From an uncultured Prevotella sp. (GTDB lineage: Bacteria > Bacteroidota > Bacteroidia > Bacteroidales > Bacteroidaceae): DNA of 54,617 nucleotides. Below, piece by piece: positions 8,578 through 20,567 of the stretch (position 1 is the stretch's first letter; each line of letters begins with the position of its first letter). Below the pieces are notes generated by a model. The model was given only the letters and a program-made list of their open reading frames with translations. It made no database searches and was not told the origin of the DNA. The position numbers and the translations under genes were made by a program. The stretch covers positions 1-54,617 of the forward strand of contig ONGP01000019.1 of assembly GCA_900317405.1 (NCBI GenBank), written 5' to 3'.

Positions 8578-9564
8578 ATGACGACACCCAAAGATATCCG
8601 CCAACAACCATTAGTAAGTTTCATTGTGACTTACTACAATCTTCCTGTAACACTTCTCTGCGAATGCATCGACAGTATCTTAGCACTTTCGCTACAAACA
8701 TACGAAAGAGAAATCATAATCGTTGACGACGGTTCTGAGATAAGCCCTATTAATGACCTGCTAAAGTATGGCAACGACATTATCTATGTCCGCCAGAAGA
8801 ATAGCGGTGTGAGCGTGGCAAGAAACACGGCAATGGATATGGCCAAGGGACAATACATCCAGATTGTTGATGGCGATGACTGTCTGCTTACGATGCCCTA
8901 CGAGCATTGTCTTGACATCGTACGCCATAACAGCGATGCCGATGTAGTGATGTTTGACTTCACGCACAACCAGTCAGAAAGCCATGCCCCTGATCGCACA
9001 ATCAAGAAGAGCGGCACTGAGCTCTTACGCACAGAAAACATCCACGGCACAGCCTGCTGCTGTCTGTTCCGACAGTCGGTAAGAGGCAGGTTGGCCTTCA
9101 CTCCCGGAATAGCCTACGGCGAGGACGAGGAATTCACGCCTCAGCTACTGATACGCGCAGAGACTACCTATACAACTGACGCCAAGGCCTATTTCTATAG
9201 GGAACGCACCACATCAGCTGTTCATAATACCGACGAGACAAGCATCAGGAAACGTCTGAACGACACCAAGGAAGTGATTCTACATCTCAGTAGTTTGGCT
9301 GATACCAGTCCATATAGTGACAAGGTAGCCCTCCAGCGCCGTGTGGCCCAGTTGACTATGGACTATATCTACAACACTATCATGCTTACACGTTCGGAGG
9401 AGAAACTCAATGACACCCTCGATGATTTGCGTAAGGACAATCTTTTCCCATTACCCAACCATCCCTACAGCACGAAATACACATGGTTTCGCCGACTAAG
9501 CAACAGCGCCATAGGCCGCAAGATCCTGCTCACCACACTACCATTAATGACCAAAGAAAGATGA
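8578..9564 (+). CDS. Glycosyltransferase family 2
   Basis: The 328-aa protein has a GT-A fold. It opens with VSFIVTYYNLPVTLLCECIDSIL, then EIIIVDDGSE (nucleotide-binding Asp-Asp) and the metal-binding region VDGDDC near residue 100. It probably transfers a sugar from a nucleotide donor to a lipid-linked glycan on the cytosolic face. The start at 8578 is chosen because the promoter -7 box overlaps the earlier ATG. Its stop overlaps the next gene as ATGA, so the two are translationally coupled. Donor and acceptor cannot be read from the sequence. Confidence 0.88.
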   Translation: MTTPKDIRQQPLVSFIVTYYNLPVTLLCECIDSILALSLQTYEREIIIVDDGSEISPINDLLKYGNDIIYVRQKNSGVSVARNTAMDMAKGQYIQIVDGDDCLLTMPYEHCLDIVRHNSDADVVMFDFTHNQSESHAPDRTIKKSGTELLRTENIHGTACCCLFRQSVRGRLAFTPGIAYGEDEEFTPQLLIRAETTYTTDAKAYFYRERTTSAVHNTDETSIRKRLNDTKEVILHLSSLADTSPYSDKVALQRRVAQLTMDYIYNTIMLTRSEEKLNDTLDDLRKDNLFPLPNHPYSTKYTWFRRLSNSAIGRKILLTTLPLMTKER

Positions 9565-10679
9565 AGATATTATTATTAGGCGAATATAGCAATGTGCACG
9601 CCACACTAGCTGACGGACTGCGACAACTAGGCCACGAGGTACTGGTCATTTCCGATGGCGACAGAAACTTCGACTACGAGCGCAACGTATCACTCTCACG
9701 CAAGGGAAACGGCAAGTGGGCTGCTATCAGATACGTCATCAAGCTACTCCTGACACTTCCGAAAATGAAGGGCTTCGACATAGTACAGCTCATAAATCCT
9801 GACGTCATAGCTGTTAAGGCAGAAAGGCAATTTGCATTCTATCGCTATCTTCGCCGCCACAACAAAGCCGTAATATTGGGCTCATACGGCAACGACTGGC
9901 AATGGGTGGAAGGCGGCAAAAATCGTCGTCTGTTCCGCTATGGCGATTTCAACGTTGGCGATAATCTACGGCAACATGCCTATGCACAACGTATAGCAAA
10001 AGAATGGACCGATACCCCCAAGGCCAGACTAAGCCGTTATATCGCCGACGACTGCGACGGCATTGTGACCAGTCTCTACGAATATCATTTATGCTATCAG
10101 TCCGACTATCCCGAAAAGACCCTGTTCATTCCACTGCCTGTCAAACTGATGCAGCCAAGACCAATTGTCGAAGCGCGAGAGACGTACTACCCCATCAGAT
10201 TCTTTCTGGGTATAAAGCGCGAAGTAATGGAACACAAGGGAACTGACATCTTCCACGACGCACTGCAAAAGCTCAAACAAGCCTACCCCGACAAGTGCTG
10301 TGTGACAGAAGTGGAAGACCTGCCGTTTGCCGAGTATACAAAGCGTATGGAAGAGCAGGACGTCATCCTCGACCAGGCTTATTCCTACACTCCAGCCATG
10401 AATGCCTTGCAAGCTATGGCCAAAGGATTAGTATGCGTAGGAGGTGGCGAACCAGAGAACTACGATATTCTTGGCGAAAATGATTTACGCCCCATCATCA
10501 ACGTCCAACCAGACAGAGACGACGTATTCCGCCATCTGGAAGAACTGCTGCTCCACCCGGAACAGCTACCACTCTTAAAACAGCAAAGCATAGAATACGT
10601 AGAGCGTCACCACGACCACATAAAGATAGCCCGAAAATATGCAGCTTTTTACCAGGAGATTCTCGACCGTCTTCACTGA
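9561..10679 (+). CDS. Glycosyltransferase family 4-like
   Basis: The 372-aa protein starts MKILLLGEYSNVHATLADGL, a GT-B-like N-terminus of the kind that recognises acceptors. The C-terminal half carries QAYSYTPAMNALQAMAKGLVCVGGGEPENY, where the GT4 E-x7-E region is expected. A longer frame extends to 9483, but the ATG at 9561 gives the family N-terminus and overlaps the upstream stop (ATGA). The gene is co-transcribed with the GT2 gene. It ends 7 bp inside the convergent GT4 gene. Confidence 0.82.
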   Translation: MKILLLGEYSNVHATLADGLRQLGHEVLVISDGDRNFDYERNVSLSRKGNGKWAAIRYVIKLLLTLPKMKGFDIVQLINPDVIAVKAERQFAFYRYLRRHNKAVILGSYGNDWQWVEGGKNRRLFRYGDFNVGDNLRQHAYAQRIAKEWTDTPKARLSRYIADDCDGIVTSLYEYHLCYQSDYPEKTLFIPLPVKLMQPRPIVEARETYYPIRFFLGIKREVMEHKGTDIFHDALQKLKQAYPDKCCVTEVEDLPFAEYTKRMEEQDVILDQAYSYTPAMNALQAMAKGLVCVGGGEPENYDILGENDLRPIINVQPDRDDVFRHLEELLLHPEQLPLLKQQSIEYVERHHDHIKIARKYAAFYQEILDRLH

Positions 10680-11842
10680 TGGCGACAAGCCTCAGACAAT
10701 ACTGCAGACAACTTTTCACCAATCACCTTAGGCGAAGCCATCTCACACACCATCCGAGATGCCTTTACACCGTCATACGACAGTTTGCCAGCAACTAACT
10801 TGCCCATCATGTCAGCAAGCCCGACTGCATCATTCACTTCAACAAACCAACTGGCCTCGTTAAGACGTACACTGGGAGGAATGGCCGCAGTAGAAACAAC
10901 AGGAATGCCAGTGCTTAGGGCCTCAAGAAGCACAAGTCCCTGCGTTTCACCGCGGGTGGCCAGCACCAAAGCATCACTCTGATAGAGCAGGTAGCGCACT
11001 CCCGTCTTGTCGAGTTCGCCCAAAACATGCACCTTGCTACTGCATCCGAGCGACTTAACCATACTACGGAAAAGCTGGCTGTCAGTACCTCTTCCTGCCA
11101 CATACAACTCTACTTCACTACAACGCGCAGCCAATCGCTCAAAGGCTTCAAACAGCACATCATATCCCTTACGGTCATCATATATGGCCATACAACAGAA
11201 GCAGAAGGGACGTCCGTCTAGTTTACGTCGGGGGCGATAGGAAAAGAAATCCACATCCACCGTGTTAGATATGAATACATGATGGTAATCGGTTCCAAAG
11301 TATACCGACAATTTATCTACCAATTCCTCAGAGACCGTAATTACCATCGCTGCCTGCTTTAGGGTTTCTTTCAGCAGGGCAATCTGCCAGCCGTTGTATG
11401 GAGAGGGGCCGAACTCTTGCACATATATCTCGTATGGCAGATGTTCGGTGACAACATACGGGATACCATATTTCCTGCCGATTATCATGGCTGCATAACC
11501 TGCCCACTTGGTACAATGGGCATGCAGTATATCTGGTTTACCATAGCGGGCCACATAGTCGTCAAACATATCGCAGACGATAGCCACCCATCTTTTCATG
11601 TTCCATCTCACAGCCTTGGGCACACCACGTTGGAAAGACTGGTATACAGTGATGCCATCCCGTTCATGCTCATAGCGGCGACATGGTAAGGTAAAATAGC
11701 CTTTAAGGCCGATAGTTATGGCTATCTGCACATTACTGAGTATCCGCACCTCATGCCCTATAGCCTTCAGAGCCTGGGCCTGTTCCAGGCAGAACTCACC
11801 GCCATAGGGAGTAAAAAAGGATGGAATCTCAAGTATATGCAT
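10673..11842 (-). CDS. Glycosyltransferase family 4 (group 1)
   Basis: The 389-aa GT-B enzyme starts MHILEIPSFFTPYGGEFCLEQA, a typical Gly-rich donor/acceptor loop. It contains HAHCTKWAG (a His-containing motif), VTVSEELVDKL, and the donor-site segment ATRGETQGLVLLEALSTGIPVVST, with the paired Glu residues of GT4 near residue 300. An upstream in-frame start at 11890 would add 16 residues unlike the family, so 11842 is preferred. It is convergent with the previous GT4 gene. A role in the same surface glycan is inferred. Confidence 0.88.
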   Translation of the reverse strand: MHILEIPSFFTPYGGEFCLEQAQALKAIGHEVRILSNVQIAITIGLKGYFTLPCRRYEHERDGITVYQSFQRGVPKAVRWNMKRWVAIVCDMFDDYVARYGKPDILHAHCTKWAGYAAMIIGRKYGIPYVVTEHLPYEIYVQEFGPSPYNGWQIALLKETLKQAAMVITVSEELVDKLSVYFGTDYHHVFISNTVDVDFFSYRPRRKLDGRPFCFCCMAIYDDRKGYDVLFEAFERLAARCSEVELYVAGRGTDSQLFRSMVKSLGCSSKVHVLGELDKTGVRYLLYQSDALVLATRGETQGLVLLEALSTGIPVVSTAAIPPSVRLNEASWFVEVNDAVGLADMMGKLVAGKLSYDGVKASRMVCEMASPKVIGEKLSAVLSEACRHQ

Positions 11843-11860
11843 CGTAGATTGTGTCTTTAA

Positions 11861-11895
11861 TAAAAAAGAGGAATGAGGTAAAACCCTCATTCCTC
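11861..11895 (-). terminator. Rho-independent terminator of rpsP
   Basis: GAGGAATGAGG (11868-11878) pairs perfectly with CCTCATTCCTC (11885-11895) across a 6-nt loop. On the minus strand it is followed by a run of six T. It lies about 25 bp after the rpsP stop and just ahead of the next GT4 gene on the same strand. Confidence 0.9.
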
Positions 11896-11920
11896 ATTCT
11901 TTCTCATTCTAGGAGAGGTT

Positions 11921-12469
11921 TTATGCCTCAGCAGGAGCCTCCTCAGCTGGAGTCTCAGCAGTAGCCTCAGCAGCGGCAGCAGCCTCAGCCTCAGCCTTAG
12001 CAGCAGCCTCAGCGGCCTTCTTGTCAGCTACCTTCTTGGCGATTGCCTCATTAACAGCCTTCTCAGCCTTCAGTGCATTAGCAGCAGCGTCCTTCTTAGC
12101 CTTAGCCTCAGCCTCAGCGATCTTGTTCAGACCGTTCTGCTTGTCAGCCTTCCATGCGTCGAACTTCTTCTGTGCAGCAGCCTCATCGAAAGCGCCCTTC
12201 TTTACGCCACCACGCAGGTGCTTCATCAGGTAAACGCCCTCACGGCTCAGGATGTTACGTACAGTGTCAGTGGGCTGAGCACCTGTCTCTACCCAGTACA
12301 GTGCACGCTCGAAATTCAGGTCTACTGTGGCAGGATTGGTGTTAGGGTTGTAAGTACCAATTTTTTCAGTGAAACGACCATCACGTGGTGCACGAGCGTC
12401 GGCGATTACGATGCTGTAGAAAGCATAACCTTTGCGACCACCGCGCTGCAATCTGATTTTTGTTGCCAT
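11921..12469 (-). CDS. rpsP: 30S ribosomal protein S16
   Basis: The first 80-90 of 182 residues are classical S16: [20 protein letters not shown], then [19 protein letters not shown] and a [12 protein letters not shown]-type helix. The protein binds 16S rRNA in the 30S body. The remaining residues are a low-complexity Ala/Glu/Lys tail (repeats of AEAEAAAAA type), as usual in Bacteroidetes, where S16 is about twice the length of E. coli S16. The gene is monocistronic with its own promoter and terminator, and is divergent from a GT2 gene. Confidence 0.97.
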   Translation of the reverse strand: MATKIRLQRGGRKGYAFYSIVIADARAPRDGRFTEKIGTYNPNTNPATVDLNFERALYWVETGAQPTDTVRNILSREGVYLMKHLRGGVKKGAFDEAAAQKKFDAWKADKQNGLNKIAEAEAKAKKDAAANALKAEKAVNEAIAKKVADKKAAEAAAKAEAEAAAAAEATAETPAEEAPAEA

Positions 12470-12534
12470 TTTTTTAATCTTTAATTTTTTGTTAATAAAT
12501 TGAATTTCATGCTCTTAACTCGTAAAAGCGGGTG

Positions 12535-12565
12535 CAAAATTACAACTTTTCCTTCAATCCACAAA
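12535..12565 (-). promoter_or_regulatory. Promoter of rpsP
   Basis: On the minus strand TTTG (plus CAAA, 12562-12565), a 19-bp spacer and TAATTTTG (plus CAAAATTA, 12535-12542). It lies back-to-back with the -7 box of the divergent glycosyltransferase at 12585. Confidence 0.7.
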
Positions 12566-12584
12566 ATATTTTCTATTTTTTTTG

Positions 12585-12592
12585 TATTTTTG
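12585..12592 (+). promoter_or_regulatory. -7 box of the GT2 gene
   Basis: TATTTTTG matches TAnnTTTG and lies 10 bp before the ATG at 12602. It rules out the much longer upstream in-frame starts. Confidence 0.6.
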
Positions 12593-12601
12593 CATCCAGA
12601 T

Positions 12602-13513
12602 ATGGCACAATTTACTGATAATGAGCTCTCTATTCTTATTCCTACATACAATTGTGTGTGTGTAGAGTTGGTTCGTAGTCTGCACCAACAGGCTATGGAA
12701 GCGGGTATCAAATTCGAGATTATCGTGGCCGACGACGGGTCTACCGATGCGTCTGCCATCCAGGCTAATCGCGAGATTACCACCCTGCCCCACTGCCAGT
12801 TCATCGAGCGCACTGAGAACTCTGGTCGTGCTGCCATACGCAATTTTCTGGCTCAAAAGGCATCGCACGCGTACCTATTATATATAGACAGCGATATGAC
12901 TGTGATATCTGATGACTTCATCAGTCGCTATCTGGCTTGCCTGCCAGCACAGGTGGTCGATGGCGGAGTGGCTATCATGGCCGATAGCGAAGAGCAGAAA
13001 CAGCTGTTGCGCTATCGCTACGAGAAGGCCGAAGAGCCTCACCACACAGCTACCGAGCGACAGAAGACTCCTTACCAGCATCTGCACACAGCCAATCTGC
13101 TGATAGCCCGCGAACTGATGCTACAGCACCCGTTCGACGAGCGACTGCGCCATTATGGCTACGAGGATGTGCTGTTGGGCAAGACTCTGCAGCGCCAGCG
13201 CATACCCATCCAGCACATAGATAATCCCCTGGGGTTCTGCATCTTCGAGAGCAATGCCGCCTTTGTGGCTAAAACCGAAGAGGGTCTGCGCACACTATGC
13301 CAGTTCCGTAGCGACCTGCGTGGCTACTCGCGCATGCTCACCTTTGTTCAGGGCATCCATATCCCTGCCATTCTGTGGCTCATCCGTATGTTCCACCTTA
13401 TGTTTGGAGCAACAATTAGGCGGAACCTTTGTGGATCCCGCCCTATTCTCTCTCTTTTTAAAATATACCGCTTGGGGTATTACCTAAGCTTACTCAATCA
13501 CCGAGAAGGTTAG
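12602..13513 (+). CDS. Glycosyltransferase family 2
   Basis: The 303-aa GT-A protein reads LSILIPTYN, then EIIVADDGSTD, with ENSGRAAIRN and the metal-binding LYIDSDM around residues 80-105. It is distinct from the GT2 at 8578. It probably adds a sugar in surface polysaccharide synthesis. In-frame codons upstream of 12602 precede the -7 box and are not transcribed. The last 24 bp overlap the convergent secreted-protein gene. The final 30 residues are encoded by AT-richer DNA than the body of the gene. Confidence 0.87.
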   Translation: MAQFTDNELSILIPTYNCVCVELVRSLHQQAMEAGIKFEIIVADDGSTDASAIQANREITTLPHCQFIERTENSGRAAIRNFLAQKASHAYLLYIDSDMTVISDDFISRYLACLPAQVVDGGVAIMADSEEQKQLLRYRYEKAEEPHHTATERQKTPYQHLHTANLLIARELMLQHPFDERLRHYGYEDVLLGKTLQRQRIPIQHIDNPLGFCIFESNAAFVAKTEEGLRTLCQFRSDLRGYSRMLTFVQGIHIPAILWLIRMFHLMFGATIRRNLCGSRPILSLFKIYRLGYYLSLLNHREG

Positions 13514-13954
13514 TTTCTCGTAACCTTCAAAGTCATCAAACTGAATCTGGAAGTCAGCATACTGGTAGTAGTTACCACCTGTATTGTGAGTATCCTTCAG
13601 CGAGTTGCTCTTAGCCAGTGCATTCAGTATCTGATTGTAAACCACCTTGTCGTTGTTATCGTCAGGTATCTGAATAGCCATAGAGTATACGATTCCATTC
13701 ACAATCTTATAGGTATAGTCACCTGCAGCGTAAAGCTGGAAATCGTCAGTCTCCAGAATAGTCTCAAGCTCACCAACTTTCTCTACGAGCTCATCGTATG
13801 TCAAGTTAACGTGATTAATGGGCACGCGATTCTCGTCGAGCTTAATATATGTGGTGTCAACCTCGCTGGTTACCTGAGCCTCTTCAGCATAGCTCATGAT
13901 AGGCCCCATGATCAGAGCCATCAATAAAATTGTTACTTTTTCTCTCATCTTCAT
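13490..13954 (-). CDS. Secreted protein of unknown function
   Basis: The 154-aa protein has a clear signal peptide (MREKVTILLMALIMGPIMSYAE, cleaved before EAQ). The small acidic exported domain is rich in Tyr and Asp (DDFQLYAAGDYTYKIVNG, GGNYYQYADFQIQFDDF). No family was recognised. A promoter-like CTTG, 20 bp, TACCTTTG lies upstream on the minus strand (13979-14010). The start may be 13954 or 13948. Its 3' end overlaps the GT2 gene. Confidence 0.7.
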   Translation of the reverse strand: MKMREKVTILLMALIMGPIMSYAEEAQVTSEVDTTYIKLDENRVPINHVNLTYDELVEKVGELETILETDDFQLYAAGDYTYKIVNGIVYSMAIQIPDDNNDKVVYNQILNALAKSNSLKDTHNTGGNYYQYADFQIQFDDFEGYEKLTFSVIE

Positions 13955-14036
13955 ATCAATTCATCTCTTTCAACGCTGCAAAGGTAACAATTAATAACGT
14001 ACCCACCAAGCCTTTTTGGCTAAAAATTCATAAAAT

Positions 14037-14083
14037 AACCGCTAAAGGCATGCTTTTTGACTGAAATCAAGCCCTTAGCGGTT
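14037..14083 (-). terminator. Hairpin terminator after the beta-galactosidase gene
   Basis: AACCGCTAA at 14037-14045 pairs with TTAGCGGTT at 14075-14083, extended inward by GGC/GCC. On the minus strand it follows the lacZ stop at 14121 and is followed by a T-rich stretch. Confidence 0.7.
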
Positions 14084-14120
14084 ACATTTTGCTCAAAATA
14101 GAGCCTAAATTGCTCTCATT

Positions 14121-17237
<3,117 letters not shown>

Positions 17238-17276
17238 TTAGTTTGATAATAATTATTATTCCTTAAAAATTTTGCG

Positions 17277-17284
17277 CAAAGATA
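17277..17284 (-). promoter_or_regulatory. -7 box of the beta-galactosidase gene
   Basis: Plus-strand CAAAGATA reads TATCTTTG on the minus strand, 43 bp upstream of the ATG. A CTTG lies 20 bp further upstream, one base from the -33 consensus. Confidence 0.6.
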
Positions 17285-17326
17285 CTAAGATTTTGCCAAA
17301 ATGCCAAGCGTTTCCATATTTTTTAT

Positions 17327-17334
17327 TATCTTTG
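17327..17334 (+). promoter_or_regulatory. -7 box of the thioredoxin-like gene
   Basis: TATCTTTG lies 44 bp before the ATG at 17379. No TTTG is seen at the usual spacing. Confidence 0.5.
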
Positions 17335-17378
17335 CCGCCAAATTGCGAATTTAAGCATAAACATAACATTCAAATAAT

Positions 17379-18464
17379 ATGAAGAAACTGATAGTATTTG
17401 CAGCCCTCGCGATGGCCACTGCCACCGCCCAGGCTCAACAGGCAAAATACACCATCAATGGTGTAAGTAGCGACAATGGTGGCAAGGTATATCTTATCGA
17501 CGAACTCTCCGGAGCCACTATCGATAGCGCCGTAGTCAAAGGCGGCAAGTTCCTCATGAAGGGTACTGCCACCAAGGATGCCCTGCTCAACATCCGCCCC
17601 ACCAATATCGACTGGCAGACCATGATGTTCAACGATGGCACACCTGTCACTGTCAACATCAACGACAGCACCACTAAGGGTTCTCCCATCAATGAGCGCC
17701 TGGCTCGCTACGACGTCCAGATTTCAGGCCCTTACAGCCGTCTGGCTCACGAGATTATGGCCATGCCCGAAGCCGAGCAGAAAGCCAAGCAGAATGAGTG
17801 GGGCCCAAAACTCAACAATATAGCCATGAAGATGGCCGAAGACCTTAACAAGCTGTTCGACACTGAGAGCAACACACTCATCCCTGCAGCATTCTTCAGC
17901 ACCTATTGCGGCACCTGGGGTCCTGAGGCAGGCTTGAAGCGCCTTAATGAGAAGTATGCATTCGCAAAGCACCCCATCGTTCAGAAGCAGGTTGTTGACC
18001 TCGAGGCCGAGGCAGCTCGCGAGGCCAAGAAGAACGCTTATATCGACAAGCAGTTCACCGATCTCGAGGAGGCCGATGTAGATGGCAATCTCCACAAGCT
18101 CAGCGAGTATGTTGGCAAGGGCAAGTGGGTACTCGTAGACTTCTGGGCCTCATGGTGTGGCCCCTGCCGTGCCGAGATGCCAAACGTGGTAGAGGCTTAC
18201 GAGAAGTACCACGCCAAAGGCTTCGACATCGTAGGTCTGTCGTTCGACAACAAGAAGGAGCCATGGGTCAAGGCCATCGCCGACCTCAAGATGCCTTGGG
18301 TTCACCTGTCCGACCTTAAGGGCTGGCGCACCGTTGCTTCTAGCGTCTACGAGGTAAACAGCATCCCCGACAATCTGCTCATCGACCCACAGGGCAAAAT
18401 CGTAGCCCGCGGCCTTCGCGCACAGGGATTGCACCAGAAGTTGCAAGAGATTTTCGGAGAGTAA
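17379..18464 (+). CDS. TlpA-like thioredoxin-fold protein with DUF4369-type N-terminus
   Basis: The 361-aa exported protein has signal peptide MKKLIVFAALAMATATAQA. The N-terminal beta-rich domain (about 22-130) resembles DUF4369: YTINGVSSDNGGKVYLIDELSG. A helical linker follows, then a C-terminal TlpA/AhpC-type thioredoxin domain. The active site is WCGPC, with Cys260 and Cys263 in VDFWASWCGPCRAEMP, and the cis-Pro region is VNSIPDNLLIDPQGKIVARGL. It probably acts as a periplasmic thiol-disulphide reductase. Such proteins are abundant in Bacteroidetes and the client is unknown. It is monocistronic with a terminator at 18480. Confidence 0.9.
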   Translation: MKKLIVFAALAMATATAQAQQAKYTINGVSSDNGGKVYLIDELSGATIDSAVVKGGKFLMKGTATKDALLNIRPTNIDWQTMMFNDGTPVTVNINDSTTKGSPINERLARYDVQISGPYSRLAHEIMAMPEAEQKAKQNEWGPKLNNIAMKMAEDLNKLFDTESNTLIPAAFFSTYCGTWGPEAGLKRLNEKYAFAKHPIVQKQVVDLEAEAAREAKKNAYIDKQFTDLEEADVDGNLHKLSEYVGKGKWVLVDFWASWCGPCRAEMPNVVEAYEKYHAKGFDIVGLSFDNKKEPWVKAIADLKMPWVHLSDLKGWRTVASSVYEVNSIPDNLLIDPQGKIVARGLRAQGLHQKLQEIFGE

Positions 18465-18479
18465 TTTCCACCACATTAT

Positions 18480-18512
18480 AATGAGGAGCCACACAGGCCC
18501 CTCATTTTTTTT
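18480..18512 (+). terminator. Rho-independent terminator
   Basis: AATGAGG (18480-18486) pairs with CCTCATT (18500-18506), followed by eight T. It lies 15 bp after the thioredoxin-like gene. Confidence 0.85.
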
Positions 18513-18601
18513 CGAAAAAAATCTGCTTTTCTTGAAACTTTTTCTGCACTTCTTGCGTCTAACGTATAAAATCATTCATAAAATTAAAAAACTCAAAGCG
18601 T

Positions 18602-19282
18602 ATGAAAAAGTTAATTTGCCTCGCAGTAGCAACCGTAGCACTGGCCTTCACATCATGTAAAGTCGACCTCAACAAGTTCAGTGGCGAACTGATAGACCCA
18701 AGCGACAACGTCATCACCAAGGAGTATAAACTCACCGCCTTCGAAGAAGTCGACATGACCGGCGTGGGTCACGTAGAGCTCATACAGAGCGACACCAAGA
18801 ACGGTGTGGTAGAACTCACAGCCCCCGACAATTACATCGACCTCTACAAGTTCGATAGCCAGGGCGGCAAACTCCGCATCGGCTTCACTAAAAGCAATAT
18901 CAACATCCACACCAAGAATGTCAATATCAAGGTCTACACCACCGACCTCATCAAGATTCGCAACAGCGGAGCCTCGCGCATCAGCATGGACAGCCTCGAT
19001 ACCGACAAGCTTGACATCGTAAACAGCGGCGTAGGTGAGATTGACGTTTGCGGTATTGCCGACGATGTAGTGATAAACAATAGCGGTGTAGGAGCCGTCA
19101 TCGCCCATAACCTCAAGGCCCTCAATGTCAAGGCCTCTGTATCAGGCGTAGGCAGCGTAGAGTGCTATGCCTCCGAGCGTCTCGACGCCAGCGTATCAGG
19201 CGTAGGCTCACTCCGTTACAGTGGCAACCCCAAGCACAAGAGCACCCATCGCTCAGGCGTAGGCAGCATCAGCGAGATGTAA
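18602..19282 (+). CDS. DUF2807 (GIN domain) lipoprotein
   Basis: The 226-aa protein has a lipoprotein signal (MKKLICLAVATVALAFTSC, lipobox Cys19). The body is a beta-solenoid with recurring Gly-Val-Gly and Ser-Gly-Val turns: FEEVDMTGVGHVELIQS, RNSGASRISMDS, VVNNSGVGAV-like and SVSGVGSLRYSG. This is the signature of the GIN/DUF2807 putative adhesin-head family. It is probably anchored in the outer membrane or periplasm. No function has been established. It is monocistronic, with a hairpin at 19290 after the stop. Confidence 0.88.
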   Translation: MKKLICLAVATVALAFTSCKVDLNKFSGELIDPSDNVITKEYKLTAFEEVDMTGVGHVELIQSDTKNGVVELTAPDNYIDLYKFDSQGGKLRIGFTKSNINIHTKNVNIKVYTTDLIKIRNSGASRISMDSLDTDKLDIVNSGVGEIDVCGIADDVVINNSGVGAVIAHNLKALNVKASVSGVGSVECYASERLDASVSGVGSLRYSGNPKHKSTHRSGVGSISEM

Positions 19283-19289
19283 TCAAGTT

Positions 19290-19322
19290 AGTGCCGTACT
19301 ATCCCGTTAATAGTGCGGCACT
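19290..19322. terminator. Bidirectional hairpin between convergent genes
   Basis: AGTGCCGTACTAT (19290-19302) pairs with ATAGTGCGGCACT (19310-19322) with one mismatch. It separates the convergent DUF2807 and aldose-epimerase genes. No strong T tract follows on either strand, so termination is likely but not certain. Confidence 0.6.
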
Positions 19323-19335
19323 ATATAATATTCAA

Positions 19336-20190
19336 CTATCCAATAGTTATTGTATATCTGCTCATGAAGGAGGCACCGGGCTGGAGGTGATTCATCAGGG
19401 GTTTGTCCTTGAACTCGCCATTGAAGCCGCGGGGGTCGCCTAGGCCATACCAGGGCTCGATGCAGACGAAGGGGGCCTGCTTGTCGTAAGGGCTCCAGAA
19501 GGCGATGACGGGGCACTTGTAGTCGACGGTGACGGCTGGCTCGCCATTGGTGTCCATCAGCATGGCGCGATGGGTCTGACACTTGTGAATCTTTACGGAG
19601 TCGTTGCGGAACAGATTGTTCGTAACCTCCATGATACCCATGTCGGCATCGAGGGGCACTTCGGTCATCTCGTGACTGCCGTCGATGTAGCTCTTGAGCG
19701 AATCCATTGGCTCTTCACAGTCGAGCTTGATAACACCATCGAGACGGCCGCTAGGCATATTGAAGGCTGGATGGCCTCCTATCTGGAAGTGAATCTCCTT
19801 ATCGTCGGTGTTCTCTACGTGCCAGATGACGTGCACCTTGTTGCCTTCGAGGCGATAGGTGACGGAAAGATTAAACTTGTAGGGATATACCTTAAGGGTG
19901 TCGGCGCTGTCGTGCAGGGCCATAGTAACCTTGTCAGGTGTCTGGCGCACCAAGGTGAACATGGTGTCGCGGGCAAAGCCGTGACGTGGCAGATGATACT
20001 CACGACCATCTACGGTGTAGGTATCATTGTTGACACTGCACACGATGGGGAACAGTATAGGGGAATGACGAGGCCATTTCTCGCCTGCCTGCCACATATA
20101 CTCACGACCATCACCATCCTTAATACTCTGGAGCTCGGCTCCCATCTCTGCTACCTTAATAGTAAGTAGTTCGTTTTTTAGTTCTACCAT
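19336..20190 (-). CDS. Aldose 1-epimerase family protein
   Basis: The 284-aa cytosolic beta-sandwich protein of the galactose-mutarotase-like superfamily has GAELQSIKDGDGREYMWQAG near the N-terminus, HGFARD (the conserved catalytic His region), a central IGGHPAFN motif and CIEPWYGLGDPRG near the C-terminus. These fit the LacX/YeaD-type branch that interconverts sugar anomers or hexose phosphates. The start is set at 20190 (MVELKNELLTI). The earlier in-frame start at 20259 overlaps the -7 box and is rejected. Confidence 0.87.
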   Translation of the reverse strand: MVELKNELLTIKVAEMGAELQSIKDGDGREYMWQAGEKWPRHSPILFPIVCSVNNDTYTVDGREYHLPRHGFARDTMFTLVRQTPDKVTMALHDSADTLKVYPYKFNLSVTYRLEGNKVHVIWHVENTDDKEIHFQIGGHPAFNMPSGRLDGVIKLDCEEPMDSLKSYIDGSHEMTEVPLDADMGIMEVTNNLFRNDSVKIHKCQTHRAMLMDTNGEPAVTVDYKCPVIAFWSPYDKQAPFVCIEPWYGLGDPRGFNGEFKDKPLMNHLQPGASFMSRYTITIG

Positions 20191-20216
20191 AATAGTAATA
20201 TTAATTATTCCGTGTG

Positions 20217-20249
20217 CAAAGATAGCGCAAAAAAGCGAAACGACCAAAC
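20217..20249 (-). promoter_or_regulatory. Promoter of the aldose epimerase gene
   Basis: Minus-strand TTTG (plus CAAA, 20246-20249), a 21-bp spacer and TATCTTTG (plus CAAAGATA, 20217-20224), 26 bp upstream of the chosen ATG. Confidence 0.65.
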
Positions 20250-20261
20250 GTTTTAGCATAA

Positions 20262-20298
20262 AAAAATCCCGCGGACTCGATTGAATCTGCGGGGATCT
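20262..20298 (-). terminator. Terminator of tRNA-Pro
   Basis: On the minus strand a stem formed by ATCCCCGCAGA and the facing TCCGCGGGAT is followed by a run of T. It begins about 13 nt after the tRNA 3' end. Confidence 0.8.
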
Positions 20299-20310
20299 TT
20301 TTGCTTGAAG

Positions 20311-20383
20311 TCGAGGTGACAGGACTCGAACCTGCGACAGCCTGGTCCCAAACCAGGAACGCTACCAACTGCGCTACACCTCG
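20311..20383 (-). tRNA. tRNA-Pro (anticodon TGG)
   Basis: The minus-strand cloverleaf has acceptor CGAGGTG pairing with CACCTCG plus discriminator A. The D arm contains GCGCAGTTGGTAGCG. The anticodon stem CCTGG/CCAGG encloses loop TTTGGGA with anticodon TGG. The T arm is CAGGTTCGAGTCCTG. No CCA is encoded. A terminator follows. Confidence 0.95.
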
Positions 20384-20506
20384 ATGGTTTTCTGTTTTGC
20401 GGGTGCAAAGGTACGAAGAATTTTCGAAACAAAAGAAGCTTTTGCTTCAAAAGTGATATTTGTTAGCACATTTTAACAATCAAGAACCTCGTAGCCTTCA
20501 AAACAC

Positions 20507-20531
20507 AAAAAAGCCTCCCGATTTGGGAGGC
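20507..20531 (-). terminator. Terminator of the serine palmitoyltransferase gene
   Basis: GCCTCCC (20513-20519) pairs with GGGAGGC (20525-20531) with a 5-nt loop. On the minus strand six T follow. The same stem and loop recur, inverted, at 23341. Confidence 0.88.
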
Positions 20532-20567
20532 TAATTATATACTTCAATTTTTAAATTCTTGAATTCT